NCBI RefSeq assembly: GCF_001602095.1
Contig: NZ_CP014991.1
Location: 1 to 64,000 of the forward strand
Source: Helicobacter himalayensis
Lineage (GTDB): Bacteria > Campylobacterota > Campylobacteria > Campylobacterales > Helicobacteraceae
DNA length: 64,000 bases
Direction: 5' to 3'
A program made the translations under genes and the position numbers. The first letter of the stretch is position 1, and each line of letters opens with the position of its first letter. Shown here one piece after another: positions 31,188 to 43,995 of the stretch. The notes beneath the pieces are model-generated. The model was not told the origin of the DNA, searched no databases, and saw only the letters and a program-made list of their open reading frames with translations.

Positions 31188-31848
31188 CGTTTTCCTCTTG
31201 TTGTTGGTTTGAAGGCGGCATTTTGCCTAAAACTTTTTGAAAAATCATAAACCGCAACATAGAAACACTAGAAATTTTATGCTGGATTTTTTTGGGTGGA
31301 TTAATGCTAGAGAGTATCGCACCTTGCGATTTAAGCGTATTTAGCGCGCTTTTGTTTAGCTTATCGGCTTTTGTAAAAATGTTCAAAATCTCTTGGTCAC
31401 CCCTTTTTATACCTTGCAAAAATTCTAGCACCGCGTCATCTTTGGCTAAATCCACGTGCCTGCTATCGCGTAAAAAGACAAAAAGCTTAATACTATTGCG
31501 CCTTTGCAAAAATTCTACCAAATCTCTCTGCCATTTTTCCTGCAAGCTTTTACTTACTTTTGCATAGCCAAATCCGGGTAAATCGATGAATACAAGTTCT
31601 TGTGTGGCTTGCGTATTTGTGGGGGATTCTCGTATTTCCCAACGTGTGGAAAAAAAGTTGATGAATTGCGTTTTGCCCGGTGTGCTTGAGCTTTTGGCAA
31701 GATTTGCGCCTAAAAGGAGATTAAGAAAGCTAGATTTTCCAACATTACTGCGTCCTAAAAAGGCGATTTCAGAATGCAAGGGGCTTGGGGCTTGTGTGAT
31801 ATTTTGCGCACTTAGCAAAAAATGGGGATTTATGGATAAAACTTGCAT
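31180..31848 (-). CDS. engB: Ribosome-biogenesis GTPase EngB/YsxC
   Basis: An essential small GTPase in 50S subunit assembly. Motifs: G1 GRSNVGKSS, G2-region TPGKTQFINFF, G3 DLPGFGYA, G4 TKADKL. I start at MQVLSINPHF (222 aa), because family members begin just before this point and the ATG overlaps the rnhA stop in a TAATG junction, which suggests coupling. An in-frame ATG 45 nt earlier, inside rnhA, gives 237 aa and is less likely. Confidence 0.93.
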   Translation of the reverse strand: MQVLSINPHFLLSAQNITQAPSPLHSEIAFLGRSNVGKSSFLNLLLGANLAKSSSTPGKTQFINFFSTRWEIRESPTNTQATQELVFIDLPGFGYAKVSKSLQEKWQRDLVEFLQRRNSIKLFVFLRDSRHVDLAKDDAVLEFLQGIKRGDQEILNIFTKADKLNKSALNTLKSQGAILSSINPPKKIQHKISSVSMLRFMIFQKVLGKMPPSNQQQEENDV

Positions 31849-32270
31849 TAGGAGAGGAACTTTTGCGCTTGAGATTTTGCTATTGTGTCGCATTCTTCAT
31901 TAAGCGGGATTCCCGAATGTCCTTTAATCCAATGTGCGCTTACAAAATGCCCTTTGCTTACCTGCAAATACTCGCGCCACAAATCGGGATTTTTAACCTT
32001 TACAAAGTCTTTTGCCACCCAATTTTTTAACCAAGTGTTAATCCCCTCGCACACATATTTTGAGTCGCTATAAAGTTCTATTTTGCAAGGTTCTTTGAGT
32101 GCTTTTAAGGATTGTATAACGGCTAAAAGTTCCATTCTGTTGTTTGTCGTGTGCGCAACGCCACCGCTTAGCACTTTTTTTGTGCCTTTGTATTCTAAGA
32201 TTCCACACCAGCCACCAGCACCCGGATTCCCAAGTGCGGAGCCATCACAATAGAGAGTGACTGATTTCAT
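31848..32270 (-). CDS. rnhA: Ribonuclease HI
   Basis: It removes RNA from RNA-DNA hybrids. The 140-aa product starts MKSVTLYCDGSALGNPGAGGW (D as first catalytic residue), then NNRMELLAVIQSL (E), YSDSKYVCEGI (D) and the basic ANWIKGHSG-like region (SAHWIKGHSGIPLNEECD, with the last catalytic D). An in-frame ATG 114 nt earlier would add residues unlike the family, so the later ATG is used. The gene starts inside the end of the TPR gene (26-bp overlap) and its stop overlaps the engB start. In H. pylori rnhA also follows two such genes (HP0659-HP0661). Confidence 0.93.
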   Translation of the reverse strand: MKSVTLYCDGSALGNPGAGGWCGILEYKGTKKVLSGGVAHTTNNRMELLAVIQSLKALKEPCKIELYSDSKYVCEGINTWLKNWVAKDFVKVKNPDLWREYLQVSKGHFVSAHWIKGHSGIPLNEECDTIAKSQAQKFLS

Positions 32271-33327
32271 CTTTTTGCTCGATAACCTTGCAGATAAGCT
32301 CAAAGCAAAGCAAGGTGTTGCATTTAGGACAGCGATTGCTTTCAAAAGGGAAAATACTTTTGCATTCGCTGCAACGATACTCAAAGTTTAAATCCGCTCT
32401 AAAGGCTGAAAATTCCCTTAATACTCTAATGCTTTCTAATTCAAATTTTTCGCACGGCAGACTAGATTCAATATATCCTTTTGCGCGATAAATTTCTAAG
32501 ATTTTTGGATTGTTCAGTAAGCTTAGCGGGACTTCTTGTTTGGTGCATTTCCAAAAAATATCAAGTAGCTTCTCGATATTTTGCGTGTTTGAAGCCTCCT
32601 TTTGATTTAAAACCTCTTCCCAAAACAATGGAAGGTTTATTTCTTTATAGAATCCTAGTATGAGCTTTTGAAGTTGTGGGTGGTTGGAATAGATGTTTTT
32701 TAGCTTTGCAATCTTTGCTTCATAGCCTAGTGTAGTGTCATAGAAGGTATTGAGTGCTTGCAAGTAGGCGTAATTTTTTGCAATTTCTTGCAGATATTTT
32801 TCATCGCGGATTTGACTTTGATTGCAAATCTCTTCAATGCAGCCAAGCGTCTCAAGCGCGTCTTTGTAAAGCCCAAGATTCTCATAAGTTTTTAGTAAAT
32901 AGCTTAAAACTTCCTTGTTGCGTGGGTAGTTTTTGATGATTTCTAAAAAGATATTTTTTGCCCTTTGTAAGAATCCTGCTTGAAAATATGCAATTCCTAA
33001 CGCATAGAGAATCCGTGCCTTTTCTTTGGAATCTTCTAAATTATCAACAATACTTCCATAAATTTTAATCGCTTCTTGTATATTGCCACTTTGGATATAG
33101 GCTTGCGCGATAAATTCAAGCGTTGGGATAGGATTCATACTTAGCTTTAAAAACTCTTCCACCCCATCTTTGACGCCCAAATAATCATAAGATTTTTTGA
33201 GATTCTCAATCGCACCAAGGCGCTTTTTTTCACGAATTTTGCTACGCAAAAAATCCAAAATCCCCACACTAGCGATAATCACAAAAAGTATGACAACGCC
33301 AAAAAGCGGGTCTTTATACCACAGCAT
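32245..33327 (-). CDS. LapB/YciM-like TPR protein with C-terminal zinc ribbon
   Basis: A 360-aa protein with an N-terminal membrane helix (PLFGVVILFVIIASVGILDF), several TPR units in the middle (for example AQAYIQSGNIQEAIKIYGSI and YALGIAYFQAGFLQRAKNIF), and a C-terminal rubredoxin-like metal site with YRCSECKSIF and NRCPKCNTLLC. This architecture is that of LapB, which in Enterobacteria regulates LpxC and lipopolysaccharide output; a similar role here is inferred. It lies between the SurA-like gene and rnhA, as in H. pylori (HP0660). Confidence 0.78.
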   Translation of the reverse strand: MLWYKDPLFGVVILFVIIASVGILDFLRSKIREKKRLGAIENLKKSYDYLGVKDGVEEFLKLSMNPIPTLEFIAQAYIQSGNIQEAIKIYGSIVDNLEDSKEKARILYALGIAYFQAGFLQRAKNIFLEIIKNYPRNKEVLSYLLKTYENLGLYKDALETLGCIEEICNQSQIRDEKYLQEIAKNYAYLQALNTFYDTTLGYEAKIAKLKNIYSNHPQLQKLILGFYKEINLPLFWEEVLNQKEASNTQNIEKLLDIFWKCTKQEVPLSLLNNPKILEIYRAKGYIESSLPCEKFELESIRVLREFSAFRADLNFEYRCSECKSIFPFESNRCPKCNTLLCFELICKVIEQKDEISHSLL

Positions 33328-33335
33328 TTTTTAGC

Positions 33336-34163
33336 CTATTCTCGTATATATACGATTTTTGCACTTGCGCGCATTTTGTCAAAATGCTCTTTGATGATGT
33401 CTTGCTCTTTTTGCGCGAGTAATTTAGAGTTTATAAACGCTTTTGCCTGCTCAAAACTTAAAAGCGTATTGCCATTTTTTTGCAAAATAAGAAAGCTTAT
33501 GAGGAGGTCACCAGAATTAAGCACAGGCGTAAATTCACCCTTTGGCGTGGTAACAAAAACTTGCTTGATTTGCGGGCTTAGCGCATCTAGTGCGATTTCT
33601 TCTTGTGTTTTTTCCACGCCATCGATGGATTTATTTGGTGCTGCTTGTGCTTTTTGCAAAAGTGTATCACTCCTTGCGCTATAACGCATCACACTTACGC
33701 TTGTTGGGATTTCAAATTCTTTTTTGTGCTTTGTGTAGTAGGCAAAAAGCTCATTTTCATCAGTGATACTTACATTTGATGAGAGAATCTTCTGCATGAG
33801 CTCGCGCGTTTGGATTTGTTTTTTGATTTCTGCGCGATAGTTTTGGTAGCTTAAGCCTTGTTTTGCGATTTGTGAAATAAGCTCGCTTTTACTCATGCCG
33901 CTACTTTGGGCGATTCTTGTGATTTCATCATCGATTTTAAATTCATCAACGCTAATTTTAAAGCGTTGGATTTCATCATCTTTCAAACGCTCATTAATAA
34001 GCATATCAATAGCTTGTTCTTTGGTGATTTTAAACTCTTTTTGCGCGGATTTGATTTCATTGAGCGTGATGGCGTGGCTATTTACGCGTATTGCCACACC
34101 CGCGATAATTTCAGCATAGCAAATCGCCCCGCACAGAAAAAAAAACAAAAAAGCTGTTTTCAT
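33336..34163 (-). CDS. SurA-like periplasmic chaperone/PPIase
   Basis: A 275-aa protein with a signal peptide (FLFFFLCGAICYAEI), a SurA N-terminal pattern (VAIRVNSHAITLNEI, then helices with QAIDMLINERLKDDEI) and a parvulin-like C-terminal part (PKGEFTPVLNSGDLLISFLI). It should help outer-membrane proteins fold. The parvulin domain is short and degenerate, so isomerase activity is not assured. The LapB-like gene follows 8 bp after its stop on the same strand. Confidence 0.78.
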   Translation of the reverse strand: MKTAFLFFFLCGAICYAEIIAGVAIRVNSHAITLNEIKSAQKEFKITKEQAIDMLINERLKDDEIQRFKISVDEFKIDDEITRIAQSSGMSKSELISQIAKQGLSYQNYRAEIKKQIQTRELMQKILSSNVSITDENELFAYYTKHKKEFEIPTSVSVMRYSARSDTLLQKAQAAPNKSIDGVEKTQEEIALDALSPQIKQVFVTTPKGEFTPVLNSGDLLISFLILQKNGNTLLSFEQAKAFINSKLLAQKEQDIIKEHFDKMRASAKIVYIRE

Positions 34164-34292
34164 TTTTTCTAAACCCTTTAAAAATAGAAAATATGGTTCG
34201 GGATTCTAGCTAATCTTTGATTAAGTAATGGCAAAATTTGCAATCTTTGCTAAAAAATAGCGCGCAAATGTGTGTTTTTAGGATCTAGACTG

Positions 34293-35162
34293 CTAAAGAT
34301 TCTGCCACAAGCGCACACCAAGCCCCGCGCGGTTTGAGTGGATATTGTATTCATAGATATTATCGCCATAGCCGTTTGTGTATTGCGCATAAAGTCCAAT
34401 GTTATGTGTGAGGCGATAGGTGTAGCCGAGTACAAAGCGTGGTTTATAAAAGCTGTAATCCGCCACAATGGGCGTGAGATAGGCTTCAAAAAGATGATTG
34501 CCATAATTTGCATAGAGCAAAATATCTGCATAGCCACGATAGCGCGCAAGGTCGGGATTATCGTGTAAAAAGCCTTCCTGATGTAAGCCTGTCCAAATCC
34601 ACGCATTTATCACCGCACCGACTTTTGCACGCTCGCTAAAATCGTGCTGCAACCTTATACTGCTTAAAAGTTGGTTTTGGGTGCGTGAGCGCAAGGCGCG
34701 TTCGCCATTTGAAGTGTGCTTGAAACTGATTCGGATATGACGCAGGGTTTTAGAAGCATCTTCATACGCCCAATAGAGTTCTGGTGAGTAGTCAGTGTCC
34801 CTAAATGGGCGAGAATCCGCTTTATTGTAAAGCTGGAAAAATGAAGTTTGCGTGTAGGCAAAAAAGATAAAATATTTTTTATCAATGTTCATGATAGGGA
34901 TTCTAAAGCTAAATTGATACTTTACTTCATTTGCAATGTTGTTGTCATAGGGCTTGCTTAAGCTGTGATAATAAGGTAGTGCATAGATTGGATTTTGCAA
35001 ATACAAGCGTCCTAAGAAGCTCTCTGGAATATCATTGCCAAACTCGATTTGTTCTATTAGCGGTGGAGATTCTAAAAGATTTTCAGAATCTGTGCTTTTA
35101 TCTTTTGTCTGGGCTTGTAAAAGGCTAAAACATAACAATAAAAGAAAGAAACCTACGCGCAT
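34293..35162 (-). CDS. pldA: Outer-membrane phospholipase A (OMPLA)
   Basis: An outer-membrane beta-barrel enzyme that hydrolyses phospholipid acyl chains. The active-site segment FKHTSNGERALRSRTQNQ holds the catalytic His and Ser (H-x-S-N-G, near residues 149-153), matching the YxHxSNG...SR motif of E. coli PldA. From the ATG with AAGAGG 5 nt upstream the protein has 289 aa, with a signal peptide (FFLLLLCFSLLQAQ). An ATG 30 nt earlier lacks a ribosome site. H. pylori pldA contributes to acid adaptation and haemolysis. Confidence 0.92.
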   Translation of the reverse strand: MRVGFFLLLLCFSLLQAQTKDKSTDSENLLESPPLIEQIEFGNDIPESFLGRLYLQNPIYALPYYHSLSKPYDNNIANEVKYQFSFRIPIMNIDKKYFIFFAYTQTSFFQLYNKADSRPFRDTDYSPELYWAYEDASKTLRHIRISFKHTSNGERALRSRTQNQLLSSIRLQHDFSERAKVGAVINAWIWTGLHQEGFLHDNPDLARYRGYADILLYANYGNHLFEAYLTPIVADYSFYKPRFVLGYTYRLTHNIGLYAQYTNGYGDNIYEYNIHSNRAGLGVRLWQNL

Positions 35163-35287
35163 ACGACCTCTTAAACTATAAAAATATTCCATGTTTTGCC
35201 ATTGTGGCTTAGTGTTTAAAGAGAAATTTCGTCATTATATTGTAAGATAGCAAATTTTATGTTGAAAAATTTGCATAGAATATCAGA

Positions 35288-35318
35288 ATTCTGTAAGGCT
35301 TAAAAAATATTACAGAAT
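35288..35318. promoter_or_regulatory. 9-bp perfect inverted repeat upstream of glmS
   Basis: ATTCTGTAA at 35288-35296 and TTACAGAAT at 35310-35318 are exact inverse copies, 13 nt apart. It lies between the divergent pldA and glmS genes and could be an operator or a terminator-like hairpin. Confidence 0.4.
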
Positions 35319-35336
35319 CTTAGAGAAATAAAAAAA

Positions 35337-35423
35337 GGCGGTGTATGCGCACCAAGCGGAGCTAAAGAGAAATTTGCTTTCGCGAAAGTGGTGCATCACA
35401 AGATAAGAATTAGGAGCTACAAA
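35337..35423 (+). promoter_or_regulatory. Structured glmS leader with alternative hairpins
   Basis: GGTGT/GCACC can pair at 35340-35353, but the bases GCACCA at 35349-35354 can instead pair with TGGTGC at 35389-35394, enclosing a CTTTCGCGAAAG hairpin. The two folds exclude each other. The RBS AGGAG at about 35412 and the glmS ATG follow directly. It does not look like the Gram-positive glmS ribozyme. Function is inferred. Confidence 0.4.
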
Positions 35424-37220
35424 ATGTGTGGAATCATCGGCTACATAGGTAATAATGAAAAAAAACAAATTATTCTAAATGGTTTAAAAGAGCTTGAATA
35501 TAGAGGCTATGATAGTGCTGGGCTGGCTATTTTGGCACAAAATGAGATACATAATTTTAAGGCTGTGGGGAAAATTGTCAATTTAGAAAATAAATGTAAA
35601 GATTTTAGCTCGCAAGGCTTTGGCATAGGTATAGGACATACACGCTGGGCGACACACGGTAAACCAAGTGAATCTAATGCCCACCCGCATTTCGCGGAAT
35701 TTAGCAGCGTGGTGCATAATGGAATCATCGAAAACTATATGCAAATCAAACAGGAGCTTGAATCTAGTGGGCATAAATTTGTGAGTCAAACAGATACTGA
35801 AGTCATCGTCCATCTTTTTGAGGAGAATCTAAAAGCACATAAAACGCCTATGCAAGCCTTTGAAAAGACTATCGCACGTTTAAGTGGGGCGTATGCGATT
35901 TTACTTATCACAAAGGCGGCACCAGATTCTGTCTTTTACGCTAAAAAAGGCTCGCCACTTATCATTGGCAAGGGTGAGGGTACAAATGGGGGGATTTATT
36001 TTTCAAGCTCTGATGCGCCACTTATTGGGTTTGCGCAAAGAGTGTGCTATTTGGAAGATGGTGTGGTTGGCTGCATTGATAGTGATGGATTTGAAAGCCT
36101 TCAGGGTATTGTCGCGCTCAATGCGACAAAGTCATACGCGCAAAAAGATGGCTTTAGATTCTTTATGGAGAAAGAAATTTACGAACAGCACAAAGTTTTG
36201 CTTGAAACAATGATGGGACGCGTGAGCGATGAATTTATCGGATTTGAAGAGGTAGAAAAAGAGTTTTTTGAAGGCATTGATGAAATTACGATTTGCGCGT
36301 GTGGGACGAGTTATCATGCGGGCTTGAGCGCGAAATATCTGCTTGAGCGAGAATCAAAGATTAAATGTAATGTGGTGTTTGCGAGTGAATACCGCTATGC
36401 AGAACCTGTAATGCGCCGAAATGAACTATTTGTATGTGTTTCACAAAGTGGCGAGACAGCTGATACACTCGAAGCACTCAAACTTGCAAAAAAGAATGGG
36501 CTAAAGAGTTTGGCAATTTGCAATGTAGATAATAGCTCGATTGTGCGGGAATCTGATAGGTGTATTCTCACGCGTGCGGGGATTGAAAAAGGTGTGGCAA
36601 GTACGAAAGCCTTTGCTACGCAGGTTATGACATTATGGATTCTTAGCGTGTATGTGGGATTTGTGCGTGGAGTGATAAAAAAAGAGGCGTTTATGTCTTA
36701 TGCGCAGACAATGCTAAAGGCTAGCAAACTCACAAAGGTAGATTCTAAATTGCACGATAGACTAAAGCGCCTATCAAAGCGTTATTTGCATGGGCACGGG
36801 TTTTTCTTTATCGGGCGCGATGTGTTTTATCCGCTCGCGCTTGAGGGTGCATTGAAGCTTAAGGAGATTAGCTATTTGCACGCAGAGGGCTATCCGAGTG
36901 GAGAGATGAAGCATGGACCGATTGCGCTTGCAGATTCTGAGCTTTTTTGCCTAGCACTTATGCCAAAGCATATTTTGTTTGAAAAGATTAAAAGCAATGT
37001 CGAGGAGTTGGGTGCGCGCGATAGCACGATTTGTGCAATTTGTACTGATGAAGTGGAGGGTGCTGATGATATGATTTATATCCCGCACACCGCGCATTAT
37101 ATGGAGGAATTTTATGCGATGATGGTAGTGTTACAACTTTTGGCGTTGGAAATTTCTATTAAGCTTGGCAATGATGTGGATATGCCGAGGAATCTAGCAA
37201 AATCTGTGACGGTTGAATGA
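35424..37220 (+). CDS. glmS: Glutamine-fructose-6-phosphate aminotransferase GlmS
   Basis: GlmS makes glucosamine 6-phosphate, the entry point for peptidoglycan and lipid A amino sugars. The mature N-terminus MCGIIGYIGNNEKK supplies the nucleophilic Cys2 of the glutaminase domain; TRWATHGKPSESNAHPH and NGIIENY follow. The C-terminal half has two SIS domains (CGTSYHAG, VSQSGETADT, HAEGYPSGEMKHGPIAL) and ends PRNLAKSVTVE, the usual terminus. The start is fixed by TAGGAG before this ATG and by the need for Cys2, giving 598 aa; an in-frame ATG 36 nt upstream is rejected. Confidence 0.97.
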   Translation: MCGIIGYIGNNEKKQIILNGLKELEYRGYDSAGLAILAQNEIHNFKAVGKIVNLENKCKDFSSQGFGIGIGHTRWATHGKPSESNAHPHFAEFSSVVHNGIIENYMQIKQELESSGHKFVSQTDTEVIVHLFEENLKAHKTPMQAFEKTIARLSGAYAILLITKAAPDSVFYAKKGSPLIIGKGEGTNGGIYFSSSDAPLIGFAQRVCYLEDGVVGCIDSDGFESLQGIVALNATKSYAQKDGFRFFMEKEIYEQHKVLLETMMGRVSDEFIGFEEVEKEFFEGIDEITICACGTSYHAGLSAKYLLERESKIKCNVVFASEYRYAEPVMRRNELFVCVSQSGETADTLEALKLAKKNGLKSLAICNVDNSSIVRESDRCILTRAGIEKGVASTKAFATQVMTLWILSVYVGFVRGVIKKEAFMSYAQTMLKASKLTKVDSKLHDRLKRLSKRYLHGHGFFFIGRDVFYPLALEGALKLKEISYLHAEGYPSGEMKHGPIALADSELFCLALMPKHILFEKIKSNVEELGARDSTICAICTDEVEGADDMIYIPHTAHYMEEFYAMMVVLQLLALEISIKLGNDVDMPRNLAKSVTVE

Positions 37221-37223
37221 TGC

Positions 37224-37266
37224 AATTTTGGGATTTTGTTTAGAATCTTGAAAAAATCCCAAAATT
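37224..37266 (+). terminator. Long perfect hairpin after glmS
   Basis: AATTTTGGGATTTT (37224-37237) pairs over 14 bp with AAAATCCCAAAATT (37253-37266); the 15-nt loop contains an AGAATCT heptamer. It starts 3 nt after the glmS stop. No clean T-run follows, so it may end transcription weakly or protect the mRNA end. Confidence 0.55.
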
Positions 37267-37741
37267 CCCTCCTTTCCATAAGCCAATTTTAAGCCTTCCA
37301 TTTGTAGTATTGCGTTTCCCAAATTCGTTTGGTGTTCTTTTACTTCAAAGTTTAAGTGTTATATAACCTTAATATTTTGGGTAATGATCTTTGAAATCTA
37401 AGCAAGAAATAAAGAAGTGAAAACTGAAAGTAACTTTATTATCAAGTTTTTCAATTCTTGTTTCTTAGTAAATCTATTCTCATTTTATGACTTTGAGCTT
37501 TTAAGCAAAAAAGTTTGTGATTTAAGAGTGAAACTAAGAGATTAGGACAAATAATCCAAAAAGAGAATCTGAAGTTGTTTTTGTAATTTAAGATTCTAAA
37601 AGCTAAGTATTGGGCTTGCTTTTTAGAGTATTGAGATTCTATAAATTGAACTAAGTTTAATTTTAAAGAATTTCAAATACTTTTTAAATTTTTATGGAGA
37701 GTTTGCTTACTATAATGATTTAGTTTGTCAAACTCCCCGCT
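37267..37741 (+). promoter_or_regulatory. rRNA promoter and leader region
   Basis: 475 bp without a gene. A TATAAT at 37711-37716 is a good -10 element about 25 bp before the 16S 5' end; no convincing -35 is seen, as usual for Helicobacter housekeeping promoters. A 16-bp copy of the first bases of 16S (TTTTATGGAGAGTTTG) stands at 37690-37705, exactly 51 bp before the real one at 37741-37756. CAAACTCCCC at 37729-37738 can pair with either copy. The rest shows only AT-rich sequence and several AGATTCT/AGAATCT words. Confidence 0.55.
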
Positions 37742-39241
<1,500 letters not shown>

Positions 39242-39758
39242 TAGAGATATGTTTGGCTAATTCGTTTTATCCAAACCATAACCTAAAATATCAATGAGAA
39301 AGAGTTATGAGGTTAGAGCTTCTTTATTCTTGCTTAGTTTTCAGAGATCACCAAAATACAAAGTGTTTGAAACTTAGATAAAAGATTGTTAAAAGTGTAT
39401 AAGCAAGGTAGATTCTTAAAAATCGATTGAACTCACTTAACTGTGTGATTGAGATTTATAAGAATCTAAGAGACCAACACAAATAAAGTGTAAGATTGCG
39501 ATTCTATTTTTCTTTAGAGGAAATTTTCTTTGTAGTGAGGGGAAATTTTAAAAACTGCTAGGAGTTACCCAAGCAGTAAGGGCTAAAATTTTAAAATTCT
39601 AGTGTAGAGCTAGTATAGAGAAAGAATAGTTTGCAAAAAAAGTCCTTGCAGATGAGAGATTGAGGCTATGATTTGCGAATAAGGAGATAAGACATAAAGT
39701 CTATCGATGTGGTGAGCAAGAAATTCCTTGATGTATCGCTGTAAGTTAGATTTTAGAG
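39242..39758 (+). other. 16S-tRNA spacer
   Basis: 517 bp of transcribed spacer without a gene. A hairpin GTTTGG/CCAAAC lies just after 16S at 39250-39276, and an ACTGCT/AGCAGT pair lies near 39549-39573. These are likely pre-rRNA processing structures. Nothing else is evident. Confidence 0.6.
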
Positions 39759-39835
<77 letters not shown>

Positions 39836-39976
39836 AAAATTGTTCTTTTTGATGCTTTTGCAGAGCATTAGAAATTTTTTCGGTCATTGCCTATTAGGCA
39901 ACTCCTTTCAAAAATTTCTAATAACAACTACAAATGTCATTCAAAAATAACTAATTTTATTTCTTATCTTAAATTT

Positions 39977-40052
39977 GGGGAATTAGCTCAGCTGGTAGAG
40001 CGCCTGCTTTGCACGCAGGAGGTCAGCGGTTCGATCCCGCTATTCTCCACCA
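39977..40052 (+). tRNA. tRNA-Ala (TGC anticodon)
   Basis: 76 nt with acceptor arms GGGGAAT and ATTCTCC, an anticodon loop TTTGCAC (anticodon TGC), GGTTCGATCCC in the T arm and an encoded CCA. It follows tRNA-Ile by 141 bp in the rRNA spacer. Confidence 0.97.
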
Positions 40053-40375
40053 TAGGTTTTTATTTTACTTTGTATCAAACCTTGCTTTAATAATCTTTTA
40101 TTGCTAAAGTTTTGAATACTTTACAAAAAGGTCTTTATGCAAAGACTTAGGTTTTATGTAAGGTTGCACTCTTTAAATATGAAGTTGTTTGGTTTTTAAA
40201 GTTTAATGAGAGACTTAACTTGAATATAAGCTTCTCATTAGACTTTAAGTCTAGTGTTATTTGAAAATTTATTGTTAATAGCCTAAGTAATAAAGACTAC
40301 AATATACTCCTTATTTTATGTGTGCAACATACATTCAATAAGGTAGTTCTTTTAGGATACATTCATTTATCTAAA
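40053..40375 (+). other. tRNA-23S spacer with processing stem
   Basis: 323 bp without a gene. The last part (40332-40358, CATTCAATAAGG then TAGTTCTTTTAGGAT) pairs almost perfectly, allowing G-U, with 43280-43305 after 23S. This is the expected double-stranded RNase III site that brackets pre-23S. Confidence 0.75.
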
Positions 40376-43260
<2,885 letters not shown>

Positions 43261-43630
43261 CAAATCTTTAATAAGTGAAATCCTAAAAGACTGCCTTATT
43301 GAGTGTATGGAGTTTTTAATAACTTAAGGCTATTAGCTTGAAACTAAGTAGAACAAAACCCAATGGAAAATGGAAATAAGGGTAAATGTGCTGTATTTGC
43401 TTTGCTAAGATTCTAAAAGAAGTAGCTAAGGCTTTAAATCTTAAAGAGAGATTGTTTGAGTGTATGAGCAGCTTTATAAAGATTTAGCAGAAACTAGCGA
43501 GAATCAATCTGATTGGAAAGTAAATGTTGCGAATATTTAGCCTGAATGTTTAGATATAGATAGAGGCAAAATACACTTCTCTTTTAGAGCAAAACATAAA
43601 GCGAACTTATTATTTATCTTTATTTCCCTT
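43261..43630 (+). other. 23S-5S spacer
   Basis: 370 bp without a gene. It starts with the right arm of the 23S processing stem (43280-43305). Further on there is only AT-rich transcribed spacer with an AGATTCT at about 43409. Confidence 0.6.
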
Positions 43631-43750
43631 TTCCTTGTGTTTATAGAGAGGAGGACACACCCAGCTCCATTCCGAACCTGGCAGTTAAGCTTCTCTTCGC
43701 TGATGATACTGCACTTTGCAAGTGTGGGAATGTAGGTCGATGCAGGGATA
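43631..43750 (+). rRNA. rrf: 5S ribosomal RNA
   Basis: The core ATTCCGAACCTGGCAGTTAAG, GATGATACTGCACTTTGC and GTGGGAATGTAGGTCGATGC is typical epsilonproteobacterial 5S. Flanking ATTTCCC and GGGGAAAT can pair, giving the precursor stem. Ends are approximate within a few bases. Confidence 0.93.
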
Positions 43751-43995
43751 GGGGAAATTCTACAATATACTATCAATACACAAGAAAATAGAATACCACA
43801 AACAGAATCTTTCAAATAGAACAGAATAACAAAAAAATAGAATGTAATAGGGTTTGGATTCTGGGGGTTAGTGCGCAAAAGTTATGTAATTTCTACAATA
43901 CCCAACCTATATGAGAGCACATATAAAAGCTTAAGGAGCTTTTGACTACAATCCTTGAGCAAGAAAATGAGAAATATAACCTAAAAGAATCAAGA

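Noticed and set aside
35337-35423. glmS self-cleaving ribozyme
   Set aside because: The expected ribozyme core is absent, and the class is known from Gram-positive bacteria.
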